Part shown: positions 1 to 9,725 of the stretch, one piece after another
How the letters are laid out: every line of letters begins with the position of its first letter
How positions within the stretch are numbered: position 1 is the first letter of the stretch
From: an uncultured Microbacterium sp.
GTDB lineage: Bacteria > Actinomycetota > Actinomycetes > Actinomycetales > Microbacteriaceae
DNA: 64,000 nt
Direction of reading: 5' to 3'
NCBI RefSeq assembly: GCF_937927635.1
Contig: NZ_CALBRW010000042.1
Location: 24,441 to 88,440 of the forward strand
Notes under the pieces: model-generated
What the model was told of the DNA's origin: nothing
The model's database searches: none
Seen by the model: the letters and a program-made list of their open reading frames with translations, nothing else
Position numbers and translations under genes: made by a program

Positions 1-1
1 C

Positions 2-1474
<1,473 letters not shown>

Positions 1475-1482
1475 GCGCCCCC

Positions 1483-1527
1483 GCGCATGACGAAGGCCGG
1501 TCCCGAGGACCGGCCTTCGTCATGCGC
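1483..1527. terminator. Long hairpin terminator after secA
   Basis: Perfect inverted repeat: arms 1483-1503 and 1507-1527 (21 bp) around a 3-base loop. It lies 8 bases after the secA stop. There is no T-tract, as is common for terminators in high-GC actinobacteria. Confidence 0.8.
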
Positions 1528-1580
1528 GGCAGGTGGTGGTGGTGCCCGGTGCCTGCCCGCTGTCATGCAAGGATGAGCAC

Positions 1581-2228
1581 GTGAACAGGGCACAGGAGCG
1601 TGAGCTCGAATCGACGAGAGTCGCGTCGTGGCTGCGTGATGCGATCGTCAGGGGAGCACGGGGCCCGGGAAGCCGGCTGATCGAGCGGGATCTTGCTGCG
1701 GAGTACGGCGTCAGCCGCGTGCCCGTGCGGAGCGCTCTGAGGGCCCTGGAGATCGAGGGGCTCGTCGAGCTGCGTCCGCGTACCTGGGCCATCGTGCGGG
1801 AGTTCACCCAGGAGGACCTCGCCGACCTCGACGAGGTGCGGCAGGTGCTCGAGCCGATGGCTGCGCGCCTCGCCGCGGAGCGGCGCAGCGAGGCAGGCGC
1901 CGAACGACTGCGCAGGGCGATCTCGGCCGCGCCCTCGACCATCGGCGCGGCGGCCGAATTCCATGAGATCGTCGTGGAACTGGCGGGCAATCGGCTGCTC
2001 GCCGACCTGATGGGCAGCATCCGCAGCCGACTGCGCTGGGAACTGGCGCAGCACGACGACCTGAGCCGCATCGCCGACGAGCACGTGGCACTCTATGAGG
2101 CGATCCGCGACGGGGACGGCGACAGGGCCGCTCAGCTGGCGAACGAGCACGTGCAGAGCATCCGTGGCGACAGACTGGCACGCGCCGAGGCGCTGCTCAC
2201 CGGGTCGATCCCCGTCGTCGCGGACTGA
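1581..2228 (+). CDS. GntR-family transcriptional regulator, FCD (FadR-like) subfamily
   Basis: This is a 215-residue regulator. The N-terminal winged helix-turn-helix reads RDLAAEYGVSRVPVRSALRALEIEGLV. An all-helical FCD ligand domain follows, with three spaced histidines (in FHEIV, DEHVALYEAI and ANEHV) that bind a metal in this family. The open frame begins at 1533, but I chose the GTG at 1581 because AAGGA lies 7 bases upstream and the extra N-terminal residues look non-coding. FCD regulators usually sense a small carboxylate and repress neighbouring catabolic genes. The co-oriented aminotransferase 30 bases downstream is a possible target. The effector is unknown. Confidence 0.88.
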   Translation: MNRAQERELESTRVASWLRDAIVRGARGPGSRLIERDLAAEYGVSRVPVRSALRALEIEGLVELRPRTWAIVREFTQEDLADLDEVRQVLEPMAARLAAERRSEAGAERLRRAISAAPSTIGAAAEFHEIVVELAGNRLLADLMGSIRSRLRWELAQHDDLSRIADEHVALYEAIRDGDGDRAAQLANEHVQSIRGDRLARAEALLTGSIPVVAD

Positions 2229-2258
2229 CGCGCCCTGCGCGGCGGGTAGCATTGGCGG

Positions 2259-3482
2259 ATGACCCGCCGAACCCTGGACCAGTCGTCCAAGCTCAAGAAC
2301 GTCCTCTATGAGATCCGCGGCAAGGCACTGGTCGAGGCGGCGCGCCTGGAGTCCGAGGGTCACCAGATCCTCAAGCTGAACACCGGCAACCCCGCCACCT
2401 TCGGCTTCGAGGCCCCGCACCAGATCGTGCACGACATGCTGGCGGCTCTGCCGACCGCGCACGGGTACAGCGACAGCAAGGGCATCATCTCCGCGCGCCG
2501 CGCCGTGGTCAGCCGCTACGAGCAGATCCCCGACTTCCCGCGCTTCGACCCGGATGACGTGTACCTGGGCAACGGCGTCTCCGAACTGATCACCATGGTC
2601 ATGCAGGCGCTGCTGGATCAGGGCGACGAGGTGCTGATCCCGGCGCCCGACTACCCCCTGTGGACCGCCATGACCTCGCTGGCCGGCGGCACCCCGGTGC
2701 ACTACCTGTGCGACGAGGACGACGGCTGGCAGCCCGATCTCGAGGACATCCGCGCGAAGATCACGCCGCACACGAAGGCCATCGTCATCATCAACCCCAA
2801 CAACCCGACGGGCGTGGTGTACTCCCGCGAGGTGCTGCAGGGGATCGTGCAGATCGCCCGCGAGAACGAGCTGCTGCTGCTCTCGGACGAGATCTACGAC
2901 CGCATCCTGTTCGACGGCGCCGTGCACACGCCGACGGCCACGCTGGCGCCCGACCTGCTGTGCCTGACGTTCAACGGCCTGTCCAAGACCTATCGCGTGG
3001 CGGGGTACCGCTCCGGCTGGGTCGTCATCACCGGGCCCAAGGCCCACGCCAGGGGGTTCCTCGAGGGGATCACGCTGCTGGCCTCGACGAGACTGTGCCC
3101 GAACGTGCCCGCCCAGCACGCCGTGCAGGCGGCGCTCGGCGGCGTGCAGTCCATCGACACGCTCATCGCGCCCTCGGGGCGGCTGCACGAGCAGCGCGAC
3201 ATCGCCTGGGAGGGTCTCTCATCTATCCCCGGCGTCAGCTGCGTCAAGCCGCAGGGTGCGCTGTACGCGTTCCCGCGGCTGGACCCCGAGGTGCACGAGA
3301 TCCACGACGACGCCAAGCTGGTATACGACCTGCTGGTCTCGGAGAAGATCCTGCTCGTGCAGGGCACCGGCTTCAACTGGCCGACGCCCGACCACCTGCG
3401 CGTCGTGACGCTGCCCGAGGCGCGCGTGCTCAGCGCCGCCGTCGAGCGGCTGGGGAACTTCCTCGCGAGCTACCGGCAGTGA
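2259..3482 (+). CDS. PLP-dependent aminotransferase, AlaA/AlaT-like (class I/II)
   Basis: This 407-residue fold-type I aminotransferase resembles the alanine/pyruvate AlaA-AlaT group. Visible features are NPNNPTG (179-185), DEIYD (210-214), the PLP-binding lysine K243 in NGLSKTYR, and the arginine R251 in YRSGW. Length and motif order are normal for the family. It would move amino groups between alanine (or a similar amino acid) and a 2-oxo acid in the cytosol. It follows the GntR gene by 30 bases in the same direction. Its last 53 bases overlap the convergent CpaE-like gene. Substrate specificity cannot be read from sequence alone. Confidence 0.9.
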   Translation: MTRRTLDQSSKLKNVLYEIRGKALVEAARLESEGHQILKLNTGNPATFGFEAPHQIVHDMLAALPTAHGYSDSKGIISARRAVVSRYEQIPDFPRFDPDDVYLGNGVSELITMVMQALLDQGDEVLIPAPDYPLWTAMTSLAGGTPVHYLCDEDDGWQPDLEDIRAKITPHTKAIVIINPNNPTGVVYSREVLQGIVQIARENELLLLSDEIYDRILFDGAVHTPTATLAPDLLCLTFNGLSKTYRVAGYRSGWVVITGPKAHARGFLEGITLLASTRLCPNVPAQHAVQAALGGVQSIDTLIAPSGRLHEQRDIAWEGLSSIPGVSCVKPQGALYAFPRLDPEVHEIHDDAKLVYDLLVSEKILLVQGTGFNWPTPDHLRVVTLPEARVLSAAVERLGNFLASYRQ

Positions 3483-4626
3483 CCTCGGCTCGCGCGCCGA
3501 GACCCGACGCCACCCGGCGCACGGCCGCGACCAGCGGTGACCGGGGCGACACATCGGCGATCGCGCGCGCGTGCAGCGCCGCCGCATCGGCTGCGCGCTG
3601 ATCCTCGGGCAGGAACGCCACGTCGTCGATGCCCGCGAACCGGTCCAGCGTGCGCCGGAGCTGCCCTCGCGCATCGATGCCGAGCGGGCCGGGACGAACC
3701 CGGTTCGCGACGACGGTCACCGGCGTGCCGCCCAGCAGATGCCGCAGCTCGGCGTGCCCGCGCACGAACCGGCTGACGCCCAGCGGATCAGCGGACAGCA
3801 CGGCCACGACGGCATCCGCCTCCATCAGCGCTGCGACGGTCGCCGCGTGGCGCGGCGGCGCGCCCGCGTCCAATCCGTCGTCCTCGGCATCCAGCTCGGC
3901 CGCGACGTCGACGACCGTGACCTGCGTCCACGACCGGCAGGTGTCCAGCGTCGTGCGCATGCGCGCCGCACCCAGCTCCGGCCACCTGCTGGGGCGGTTC
4001 AGGCCGCTGAGCACCTCGATCATGCCGCCGGACGTCTCCACGGGCGTCGACAGCCGAGACAGCTCCGCGGCATCCAGCAGCCCCAGCTCGGCGCGGCGGC
4101 AGGCGGCGGCCAGCCCCGGGGCGTCGTCATCGAGCCCCAGTTGGAGCGCGAGCGACGGTGCGACGCTGTCGGCATCGACGAGCGCTGTGCGGGTTCCGGA
4201 CCTGGACAGCTCCACGGCCAGTTGGATCGCCACGGTCGAGCGCCCTGGAGCGCCGTGCGGGCCCCACACGGCGATGATGCGCGACGCCGGGGCTGACGGC
4301 GCAGCGGCCGGGCCGGACTCCAGCGCTCGCAGCACCTGATCGGCGGGCGTGTCGTAGGGGAGCGGTGCGGGAAGGCCCAGGCGCATCGCCGCGCGGGAGT
4401 CGGACGGGCCGATCAGGAGCACGCGCACGCCGGATCGGTCGCAGGCACCGACCAGCTCCCGGGTCACGGCGCGCGTCGGCGCGACCAGCAGCGCATCCAC
4501 ACCGATCAGGGAAGCCGTGCTCAGCTCGGTCGCGTCGATGCGCCCGACCTGAGCACCCTCAAGCTCCAGATCGGCGGCCAGCATCGCGGCGGCCTCGTCG
4601 GCCGAGCACAGCAGGAGCGTGGTCAC
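3430..4626 (-). CDS. CpaE/MinD-like P-loop protein
   Basis: This 398-residue protein has a receiver-like N-terminal half (about 1-105) and a MinD/ParA-type NTPase half (from about 116). The Walker A region is GPHGAPGRST (122-131), where arginine stands in place of the usual lysine. TALVDAD (147-153) is the switch-I-like strand. The GTG start at 4626 overlaps the stop of the upstream SAF gene (GTGA) and has AGGAG 7 bases upstream. Longer open frame upstream of it is a shadow. Such proteins pair with CpaB-like SAF proteins in Flp-pilus loci, but no pilus gene is visible here, so the role is unknown. Its 3' end overlaps the aminotransferase. Confidence 0.8.
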   Translation of the reverse strand: MTTLLLCSADEAAAMLAADLELEGAQVGRIDATELSTASLIGVDALLVAPTRAVTRELVGACDRSGVRVLLIGPSDSRAAMRLGLPAPLPYDTPADQVLRALESGPAAAPSAPASRIIAVWGPHGAPGRSTVAIQLAVELSRSGTRTALVDADSVAPSLALQLGLDDDAPGLAAACRRAELGLLDAAELSRLSTPVETSGGMIEVLSGLNRPSRWPELGAARMRTTLDTCRSWTQVTVVDVAAELDAEDDGLDAGAPPRHAATVAALMEADAVVAVLSADPLGVSRFVRGHAELRHLLGGTPVTVVANRVRPGPLGIDARGQLRRTLDRFAGIDDVAFLPEDQRAADAAALHARAIADVSPRSPLVAAVRRVASGLGARAEVTAGSSRGSSPAARRRR

Positions 4627-5237
4627 GAGCCGGCTCCTGCGGGGATGATCGAGATCGTGGACCCGCCGGTGATCGCGGCCAGCACGTCGCCGACATCGGC
4701 ACGGTCGATCACCACCTCCACGTCCGTGCGGCTCTGGCTCAGCATCCCCTCGGCCTCGGAGACGCTCGACACGACGGCATCGCCGACGAGGATCCTGGGT
4801 GTGTCGGGCGTGCGACCGTCCTTGAGCAGCGGGGCGTGCCACAGCTCGACGGGTGATCCCGCACGCACACCGGCCGGAATCGCCGTGCTGCTGACGACGA
4901 CCGTCGTCACGCGGGAGTCCTTCTCATCGCCGACGCCGGAGCGCGCGACGAGCTCGCCCTTCGGCAGCGTGCGCGTCGCGACGGCGCCCTTGTGCAGGTC
5001 CTGCGGGGCGAGATAGGCGTCGGTGAGCGCGCTCAGTCCCACCTCGACCACCTGGAAGTCGCCGGAGTCCACGCTCTCACCCGGCACCAGAGTGTGCGAG
5101 GCCTGCAGCACGGGCGTCGTCCGCCGTGACGAGGAGACCAGCAGCCACACGCCCGCGATGGAGACGATCACCAGGATGAGACCGATGAGGAAGCGCAGGT
5201 CGCCGAAGAACGGTCTGCGGGCACGGGAGGACATCAT
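4623..5237 (-). CDS. SAF-domain membrane protein (CpaB/RcpC-like)
   Basis: This 204-residue protein has one N-terminal membrane helix (about 14-34, DLRFLIGLILVIVSIAGVWL). An extracytoplasmic SAF domain of the type found in CpaB/RcpC pilus-assembly proteins and antifreeze-like proteins follows (ASHTLVPGESVDSGDF). It is translationally coupled to the downstream CpaE-like gene by a 4-base overlap. Two consecutive ATG codons (5237 and 5234) could serve as start. A DnaA-box-like sequence lies in its upstream region. In pilus systems CpaB acts at the envelope. Without other pilus genes the partner here is unclear. Confidence 0.8.
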   Translation of the reverse strand: MMSSRARRPFFGDLRFLIGLILVIVSIAGVWLLVSSSRRTTPVLQASHTLVPGESVDSGDFQVVEVGLSALTDAYLAPQDLHKGAVATRTLPKGELVARSGVGDEKDSRVTTVVVSSTAIPAGVRAGSPVELWHAPLLKDGRTPDTPRILVGDAVVSSVSEAEGMLSQSRTDVEVVIDRADVGDVLAAITGGSTISIIPAGAGS

Positions 5238-5276
5238 GCACGCATCGTCCCAGATTCCGTCATTCGGCCTGAAAAG

Positions 5277-5285
5277 TTATCCACA
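5277..5285 (+). promoter_or_regulatory. DnaA-box match TTATCCACA
   Basis: Exact match to the 9-mer DnaA box, in the intergenic region between the divergent SAF and helix-turn-helix genes. A second copy in the same orientation lies 1040 bp away (6317-6325). Function is inferred from the match only. Confidence 0.4.
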
Positions 5286-5334
5286 GGGCTGATTCCCACG
5301 AGCGGAAACCCGCGCGGCAGGGAAGAATGTACGC

Positions 5335-5613
5335 ATGCCCGAAGCATCCGACATGGCTCCTCGCTTCCTCGCACCCGCGCAGGTCGCCGAGCTGATGACC
5401 ATCGAGGTGGACGAAGTCATCCATCTCGTGCAGGAGGGACGTCTGCGCGGATCCCAGCTGGGTTCTCCGCCGCGCTGGCGCGTCGAGGAGGCATCGATCG
5501 CCGATTACCTGGCCGAGCAGGCCGAGGATGCCCGGCGCAGCGCGCTGTGGCGTCAGGCCAACGAGGCCAGCTTCCCCGAGGTGTGGGGCACGACGCCCTA
5601 CCACCGGGACTGA
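5335..5613 (+). CDS. Small excisionase/BldC-like helix-turn-helix protein
   Basis: This 92-residue protein has a MerR-type DNA-binding domain (FLAPAQVAELMTIEVDEVIHLV, then a wing ending in PPRWRVEEASIADYLAEQ). A charged tail of about 30 residues follows. The family includes phage excisionases and the actinobacterial developmental regulator BldC. No integrase or attachment site is nearby, so a chromosomal regulator is more likely than an excisionase. It diverges from the SAF/CpaE-like pair, which it might control. It is short but has normal codon bias and no competing frame. Confidence 0.75.
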   Translation: MPEASDMAPRFLAPAQVAELMTIEVDEVIHLVQEGRLRGSQLGSPPRWRVEEASIADYLAEQAEDARRSALWRQANEASFPEVWGTTPYHRD

Positions 5614-5670
5614 TCTCTCGCCAGGGACGACCCCTGGGCCGGGCGTGGGACGGGCCGGAGCGCCGGGTTC

Positions 5671-6276
5671 TCAGGATGCGGCGGAGTCGCCGCGTTCGAT
5701 GCGCACCCACGTCAGGGCATCCAGCGGCACGATCCGGAAGCCGTGCACGGCGCGAGCTCGTCGTGGATCGCCCGCATCGTGCAGGGCGAGGTCCAGGTGG
5801 TCGACGCCGGCGCGGTCGATGGTCCCGTGCTGAGGGTCGCCGTCGCGCCGCGCCAGCGTGACGGGGGTCCGGCGTCTGGCCAGGTCCCGCAGCACGAACC
5901 CGAGCGTCATGCGTTCGCGCAGCGCCGCGCCAGGGGCATCCGACACGCCTTCGGCCAACGACGCCAGCAGCGTGCCATGGTCGACGGCGACGCCCGTGAT
6001 CGCGGTCAGCGGTATCAGCCGCAGTCGCCGATCGTCGGGGGTGGAGACGCCGATCCAGTCCGCGCCGATCACGCGCAGCGTGCAGTCCCAGCGCTCCCCG
6101 CAGCTGAGCTCGATCGCCGCGCGGGAGGCGCCGGCGGTCATCGTGCGCAGGCGCTCTCTCAACGACAGCTTGGCGATGCGCAGCCGCTCGGACTCCGCAT
6201 CCAGAGCCGCGCGCTCGGCCTCCCACTCGGCCGCGAGCTGGCTCTCGAGGTCGTCGAAGAGATGATCCCATTCCAC
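5671..6276 (-). CDS. Hypothetical protein, 201 aa
   Basis: I do not recognise a named family. From the GTG at 6276 the protein begins VEWDHLFDDLESQLAAEWEAE, with an amphipathic helix over residues 1-45. A compact, strand-rich domain follows, resembling small beta-barrels (CTLRVIGADWIGVSTPDDRRLRLIPL, later GFRIVPLDALTWVRI). Similar proteins sit near secA-type loci in Microbacteriaceae, as far as I recall. The open frame extends upstream to 6552, but that part is low-quality sequence across an intergenic DnaA-box-like site, so I trimmed it. There is no signal peptide or membrane helix. The function is unknown. Confidence 0.65.
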   Translation of the reverse strand: MEWDHLFDDLESQLAAEWEAERAALDAESERLRIAKLSLRERLRTMTAGASRAAIELSCGERWDCTLRVIGADWIGVSTPDDRRLRLIPLTAITGVAVDHGTLLASLAEGVSDAPGAALRERMTLGFVLRDLARRRTPVTLARRDGDPQHGTIDRAGVDHLDLALHDAGDPRRARAVHGFRIVPLDALTWVRIERGDSAAS

Positions 6277-6316
6277 GCGACCGAGCGTAGGCGAACGCGG
6301 CGCATCCGCGTGCGGG

Positions 6317-6325
6317 TTATCCACA
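6317..6325 (+). promoter_or_regulatory. Second DnaA-box match TTATCCACA
   Basis: Exact 9-mer in the 157-bp gap between the divergent hypothetical gene (start 6276) and the Rv3235-like gene (start 6434). It has the same orientation as the copy at 5277-5285. Confidence 0.4.
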
Positions 6326-6433
6326 GATATTCCGGTTCGCCTTCCGTCGAAGCCCCTTGCGTGCTGTAATTCAGGGAGTTCACAACCGAGATGTCTACAC
6401 GGAACTGCCACGACCCGGGGGGGATCGAGCACA

Positions 6434-6826
6434 ATGACGATGCTGTCCAGCGAGTACTTCGCACCGCAGCCGACCTCTTCGTCGGCACTGCCCGATCCCG
6501 TTCCGCTGCTGCGGGGACTCACCCGCGGTGCGCTCGAGGTGCTGGCGGGCATCCGCGAGGTGGATCAGCTCGCCCGCTGGCTCAGCGAGGACGCGTTCAG
6601 GGCCCTCGCCACCCGTGCGAACCTCTCCGCACGCGCTCGCAGTGCGCGGGGACTGGCGCCCGCACGGCCGACCTTCCAGATCCTGTCCCTGCGCGTCACC
6701 CAGCCGGTCGACGGCATCGTCGAGGCCGCCATCGTGGTCGCGGGCCCCGGGCGCACCAGGGCCGTCGCCGTGCGGCTCGAGGGGCTCGACGGCAGGTGGC
6801 GCGCCAGCTCCTTCGCCGTGCTGTGA
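6434..6826 (+). CDS. Rv3235-family protein
   Basis: This 130-residue protein matches the small actinobacterial Rv3235-type family found close to secA. A helical stretch (LLRGLTRGALEVLAGIREVDQLARWLSEDAF) precedes a beta-rich half (FQILSLRVTQPVDGIVEAAIVV ... RWRASSFAVL). A second ATG at 6440 is an alternative start. The distance to secA is typical, although a GntR/aminotransferase pair and other genes lie between. No enzymatic motif is visible. The molecular function is unknown to me. Confidence 0.75.
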   Translation: MTMLSSEYFAPQPTSSSALPDPVPLLRGLTRGALEVLAGIREVDQLARWLSEDAFRALATRANLSARARSARGLAPARPTFQILSLRVTQPVDGIVEAAIVVAGPGRTRAVAVRLEGLDGRWRASSFAVL

Positions 6827-6876
6827 GCCTGTTGCACCGTCCGGTTCCCCGCCCGCGCGGACAGTAGGCTGAACGG

Positions 6877-8349
6877 GTGTCAACGCTCAGTGATCTCGCA
6901 CACGCCCAGGGCCTTCTGAAGGACGCCGACGTCGAGTGGCTGCATCGCCTCGCCGGCGACGGTCAGCTGCTGGCGGATCTCGCCTCTGCGGACATCGTGA
7001 TGTGGATCCAGACCGCGGACGGATCGTTCATCGCCGTCGCCCATTCCCGTCCCTCGGGCGCCGCCACCCTCTTCTACCGCGACATCGTCGGCGAGAAGGT
7101 GCGCCCGCAGTGGCGCACCCAGGTGCAGGCCGCGTTCGAGTCCGGCGAGATCGTGGACTCGTCGTCGCCGGACTGGTTCGAGGAGACGCCCACGCGCGTG
7201 CGCGCCGTGCCGATCCTGCGCAAGAAGCAGGAGCACGTCGTGCTGGGCGTGATCACCCGGCACACCAACCTGGGCGAGGCGCGGATGCCGTCGCGCCAGC
7301 AGATCAGCTTCGACGAGTGCGCGAACGACCTGTTCCGCATGATCACCTCGGGCGAGTTCCCCGACCTGTCCGCCCCCACCGCCCCGCGGCGCGGTGCGCC
7401 TCGAGCATCCGACGGTCTGCTCCGGCTGGACGTGGACGGGATCACGACGTTCGCCAGCCCCAACGCGCTGTCGGCGTTCAACCGGATGGGCTTCGATGAC
7501 GAGTTGGAGGGCGAATCGCTGGCCGAGGTCACCACGCGCATCGTGCCGCCCTCGCGTCAGGTCGACGAGTCGCTGCCGGTGGTCGTCACCGGGCGCGCAC
7601 CGTGGCGCACCGACATGGAGGCCAGGGGAGTGACGGTGTCGCTGCGCGCGATCCCGCTGCGCGACCACGGCACGCGCATCGGCGCGATCGTGCTGTGCCG
7701 CGACGTCTCAGAGCTGCGGCACCAGGAGCAGGAGCTCATCACCAAGGACGCCACGATCCGCGAGATCCACCACCGCGTCAAGAACAACCTGCAGACCGTG
7801 GCCTCACTGCTGCGCATCCAGGCCCGCCGCACGCGCTCCGAGGACGCCCGTGAGGCGCTCACGCAGGCCATGCGCCGGGTGGAGGCGATCGCCGTCGTGC
7901 ACGACACCCTCGCCAGCGGCCTGTCGCAGACCGTCGATTTCGACGAGGTGTTCGACCGTGTGCTCAAGCTCGTGGCCGAGGTGGCGGCGGCCCCCAACAC
8001 GCGCGCGCGGACGCAGCTGGAGGGCCGCTTCGGCATGCTGCCCAGCGAGTACGCCACGCCGCTCGCTCTGGCCCTCACCGAGGTCGTCACCAACGCCGTC
8101 GAGCACGGGCTGGCGGGCCAGGAGGGCATCGTCCGCATCGAGGCCACCCGCACAGACGAGCAGCTGCGCGTCACGGTCACCGACACCGGCCTCGGCCTGC
8201 CGGAGGGGCGGGTGGGGCAGGGACTCGGCACGCAGATCGTGCGCACCCTCATCCAGGGCGAGCTCTCGGGATCGATCGAGTGGCAGGGCAGCGAGGGCGA
8301 GGGCACTCAGGTGACCATCGAGATCCCGATGCGCTGGATCGCCGCCTGA
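6877..8349 (+). CDS. pdtaS: Sensor histidine kinase PdtaS (HisKA_2 type)
   Basis: This is a 490-residue cytosolic kinase with no membrane helix. It has an N-terminal GAF-like domain (about 10-160), a PAS domain (about 180-285), then the HisKA_2 dimerisation motif EIHHRVKNNLQTVASLL (phosphoacceptor histidine at 298 or 299), and an ATPase domain ending in DTGLGLPEG...GLGTQIV. In mycobacteria PdtaS phosphorylates the ANTAR regulator PdtaR, encoded elsewhere. No response regulator lies next to this gene. The GTG start gives the expected N-terminus. A foreign-looking sugar cassette separates it from whiB1, its neighbour in mycobacteria. Confidence 0.9.
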   Translation: MSTLSDLAHAQGLLKDADVEWLHRLAGDGQLLADLASADIVMWIQTADGSFIAVAHSRPSGAATLFYRDIVGEKVRPQWRTQVQAAFESGEIVDSSSPDWFEETPTRVRAVPILRKKQEHVVLGVITRHTNLGEARMPSRQQISFDECANDLFRMITSGEFPDLSAPTAPRRGAPRASDGLLRLDVDGITTFASPNALSAFNRMGFDDELEGESLAEVTTRIVPPSRQVDESLPVVVTGRAPWRTDMEARGVTVSLRAIPLRDHGTRIGAIVLCRDVSELRHQEQELITKDATIREIHHRVKNNLQTVASLLRIQARRTRSEDAREALTQAMRRVEAIAVVHDTLASGLSQTVDFDEVFDRVLKLVAEVAAAPNTRARTQLEGRFGMLPSEYATPLALALTEVVTNAVEHGLAGQEGIVRIEATRTDEQLRVTVTDTGLGLPEGRVGQGLGTQIVRTLIQGELSGSIEWQGSEGEGTQVTIEIPMRWIAA

Positions 8350-8368
8350 AGACGGTTCCTGCCGGGTC

Positions 8369-9586
8369 TCACGCCCGGGTACTGAACGCCGAGGACAGCA
8401 CCAGACCTGCGCCCCCCAGCAGGGTGATCTGGTCAGGCTCGGTTGCGAAGACCACTGCGGGCGAGCTCCCGCGTTCGGGTGCGAGGCGATCCACCCACCC
8501 CTGCAACGCCTTGTGCATGAGCTCGCCACCCCCGCACACGTCGCCGTGCATGATGTAGTGACCAGGGGCGAGGATCTGTTCATTGTTGGCGATGCCGATG
8601 GCCAGATTGCGTGCATAGAGGTCGAGCAGACCGGATGCATCCGTCACGCCCGCTGATGCGAGCGCGGCGAGTGAGCTGGCGTCCATCGACTCGGCGTCCT
8701 CGAGAGACAGCGCGGCGGCACGGTCGCGCAACCAGCCCAGTGTGGCGACCGTTTCCCAGCATCCCCTGCGCCCGCAACGGCACAGCTCGCCGTCGAGTTG
8801 GACGATGGTGTGTCCGGACTCCCCGCCCGCCCCGTCGAGCCCGCGCAGGACCTCCCCATAGTGCACTATGCCGAAGCCCAATGCCTCGCCCGTGTAGACC
8901 GACGCGAAGTCTTGGATTTCGCGGCCGAGCCCGAACCAGCGGTCGCCCAGCGCCTGGACACGGGGATGATGGTCGACGAGTGCGCTGACGCGGTAGCGCT
9001 CTTCGAGCATCGACACTACCGGGAGCCCATTGAGTCCCGGCGTGAGATGCATGGACAGGATCCTGCCAGCCCGGGTGTCGACCATCCCGGCGGCGGCGAC
9101 GCCGATGCCGACAAGGTCTACACCGGACAGGCAACGATCTGTGACCTCGAAGAGCGCCTGGGCGATGGTCTCTGTCGAGGCGTCCCGCCCGTAGGAGGCG
9201 CGGCTGATCTCGTGGATGGTGCCGTCGAAGGCGATACGCGCGGCGACCACGATGTCGGGGGAGAGCTGGACGGCCCCCAGCCAGGGCCCGTCGCTGCGGA
9301 ACCAGAGTGGACGAGCTGGCTTGCCCCCCGCGTGCGACGGCGCGATCGGCTTGCCCTCCACCAGCGTTCCCGATTCGAGCAGTGGTTGCAGGATGGTCGC
9401 GATCGTCGCGCGGTTGACGGCGAGCGAACGGGCCAGTTGCGCTCGGCTGGACGGTCCGAGCCGATGCAGCGTCTCCAAGACGCGTCGACGGTTCGTCTCG
9501 CCGATGGTGGTCGTGGTGATCAGGCGCCGTCGCAGGGTGCGCGAGGACAGGGTGAGGTCCGACCGGGATTTCGAGGACGCTGTCAT
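8369..9586 (-). CDS. ROK-family transcriptional repressor (NagC/XylR type)
   Basis: This 405-residue protein has an N-terminal winged helix (about 30-75, RAQLARSLAVNRATIATIL). A ROK sugar-kinase-like domain follows, with the zinc motif CRCGRRGCWE at 269-278. Length and layout match ROK repressors rather than ROK kinases. The start at 9586 is chosen for its GGAAG ribosome site. The open frame beyond it runs through the operator region. It is divergent from the oxidoreductase/ABC operon and very probably represses it, releasing when a sugar or sugar phosphate binds. It ends 20 bases from the convergent pdtaS stop. Confidence 0.9.
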   Translation of the reverse strand: MTASSKSRSDLTLSSRTLRRRLITTTTIGETNRRRVLETLHRLGPSSRAQLARSLAVNRATIATILQPLLESGTLVEGKPIAPSHAGGKPARPLWFRSDGPWLGAVQLSPDIVVAARIAFDGTIHEISRASYGRDASTETIAQALFEVTDRCLSGVDLVGIGVAAAGMVDTRAGRILSMHLTPGLNGLPVVSMLEERYRVSALVDHHPRVQALGDRWFGLGREIQDFASVYTGEALGFGIVHYGEVLRGLDGAGGESGHTIVQLDGELCRCGRRGCWETVATLGWLRDRAAALSLEDAESMDASSLAALASAGVTDASGLLDLYARNLAIGIANNEQILAPGHYIMHGDVCGGGELMHKALQGWVDRLAPERGSSPAVVFATEPDQITLLGGAGLVLSSAFSTRA

Positions 9587-9649
9587 GGCATGTCTTCCGA
9601 TCTGAAGCGCAGATTTGTGAGCTCTTCTCAGTGGACAGTTTACGATCAA

Positions 9650-9676
9650 GTATGTATGGTTTAGCCTCATACATAC
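9650..9676. promoter_or_regulatory. Candidate ROK operator (perfect inverted repeat)
   Basis: GTATGTATG (9650-9658) is the exact reverse complement of CATACATAC (9668-9676), with a 9-base spacer. It lies between the divergent ROK repressor and the oxidoreductase start, where an autoregulatory operator is expected. The AT-rich arms stand out from the surrounding high-GC sequence. Confidence 0.6.
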
Positions 9677-9725
9677 ATCGATTGGCGATGGAAATCCTGA
9701 ACACCATGAAGAAGTGGGGTAGGCA

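Noticed and set aside
1563..3188. 541-codon minus-strand frame opposite the GntR and aminotransferase genes
   Set aside because: Shadow frame. Both plus-strand products have recognisable domains and ribosome sites.
5335..5613. Phage excisionase indicating an integrated element
   Set aside because: No integrase, attachment site or phage genes are near. BldC-like chromosomal regulators share the fold.
6345..6362. Sequence GTCGAAGCCCCTTGCGTG resembling an element B repeat
   Set aside because: Only a partial match, with no second copy, no hairpin and no period. It is likely chance or a very decayed solo copy.
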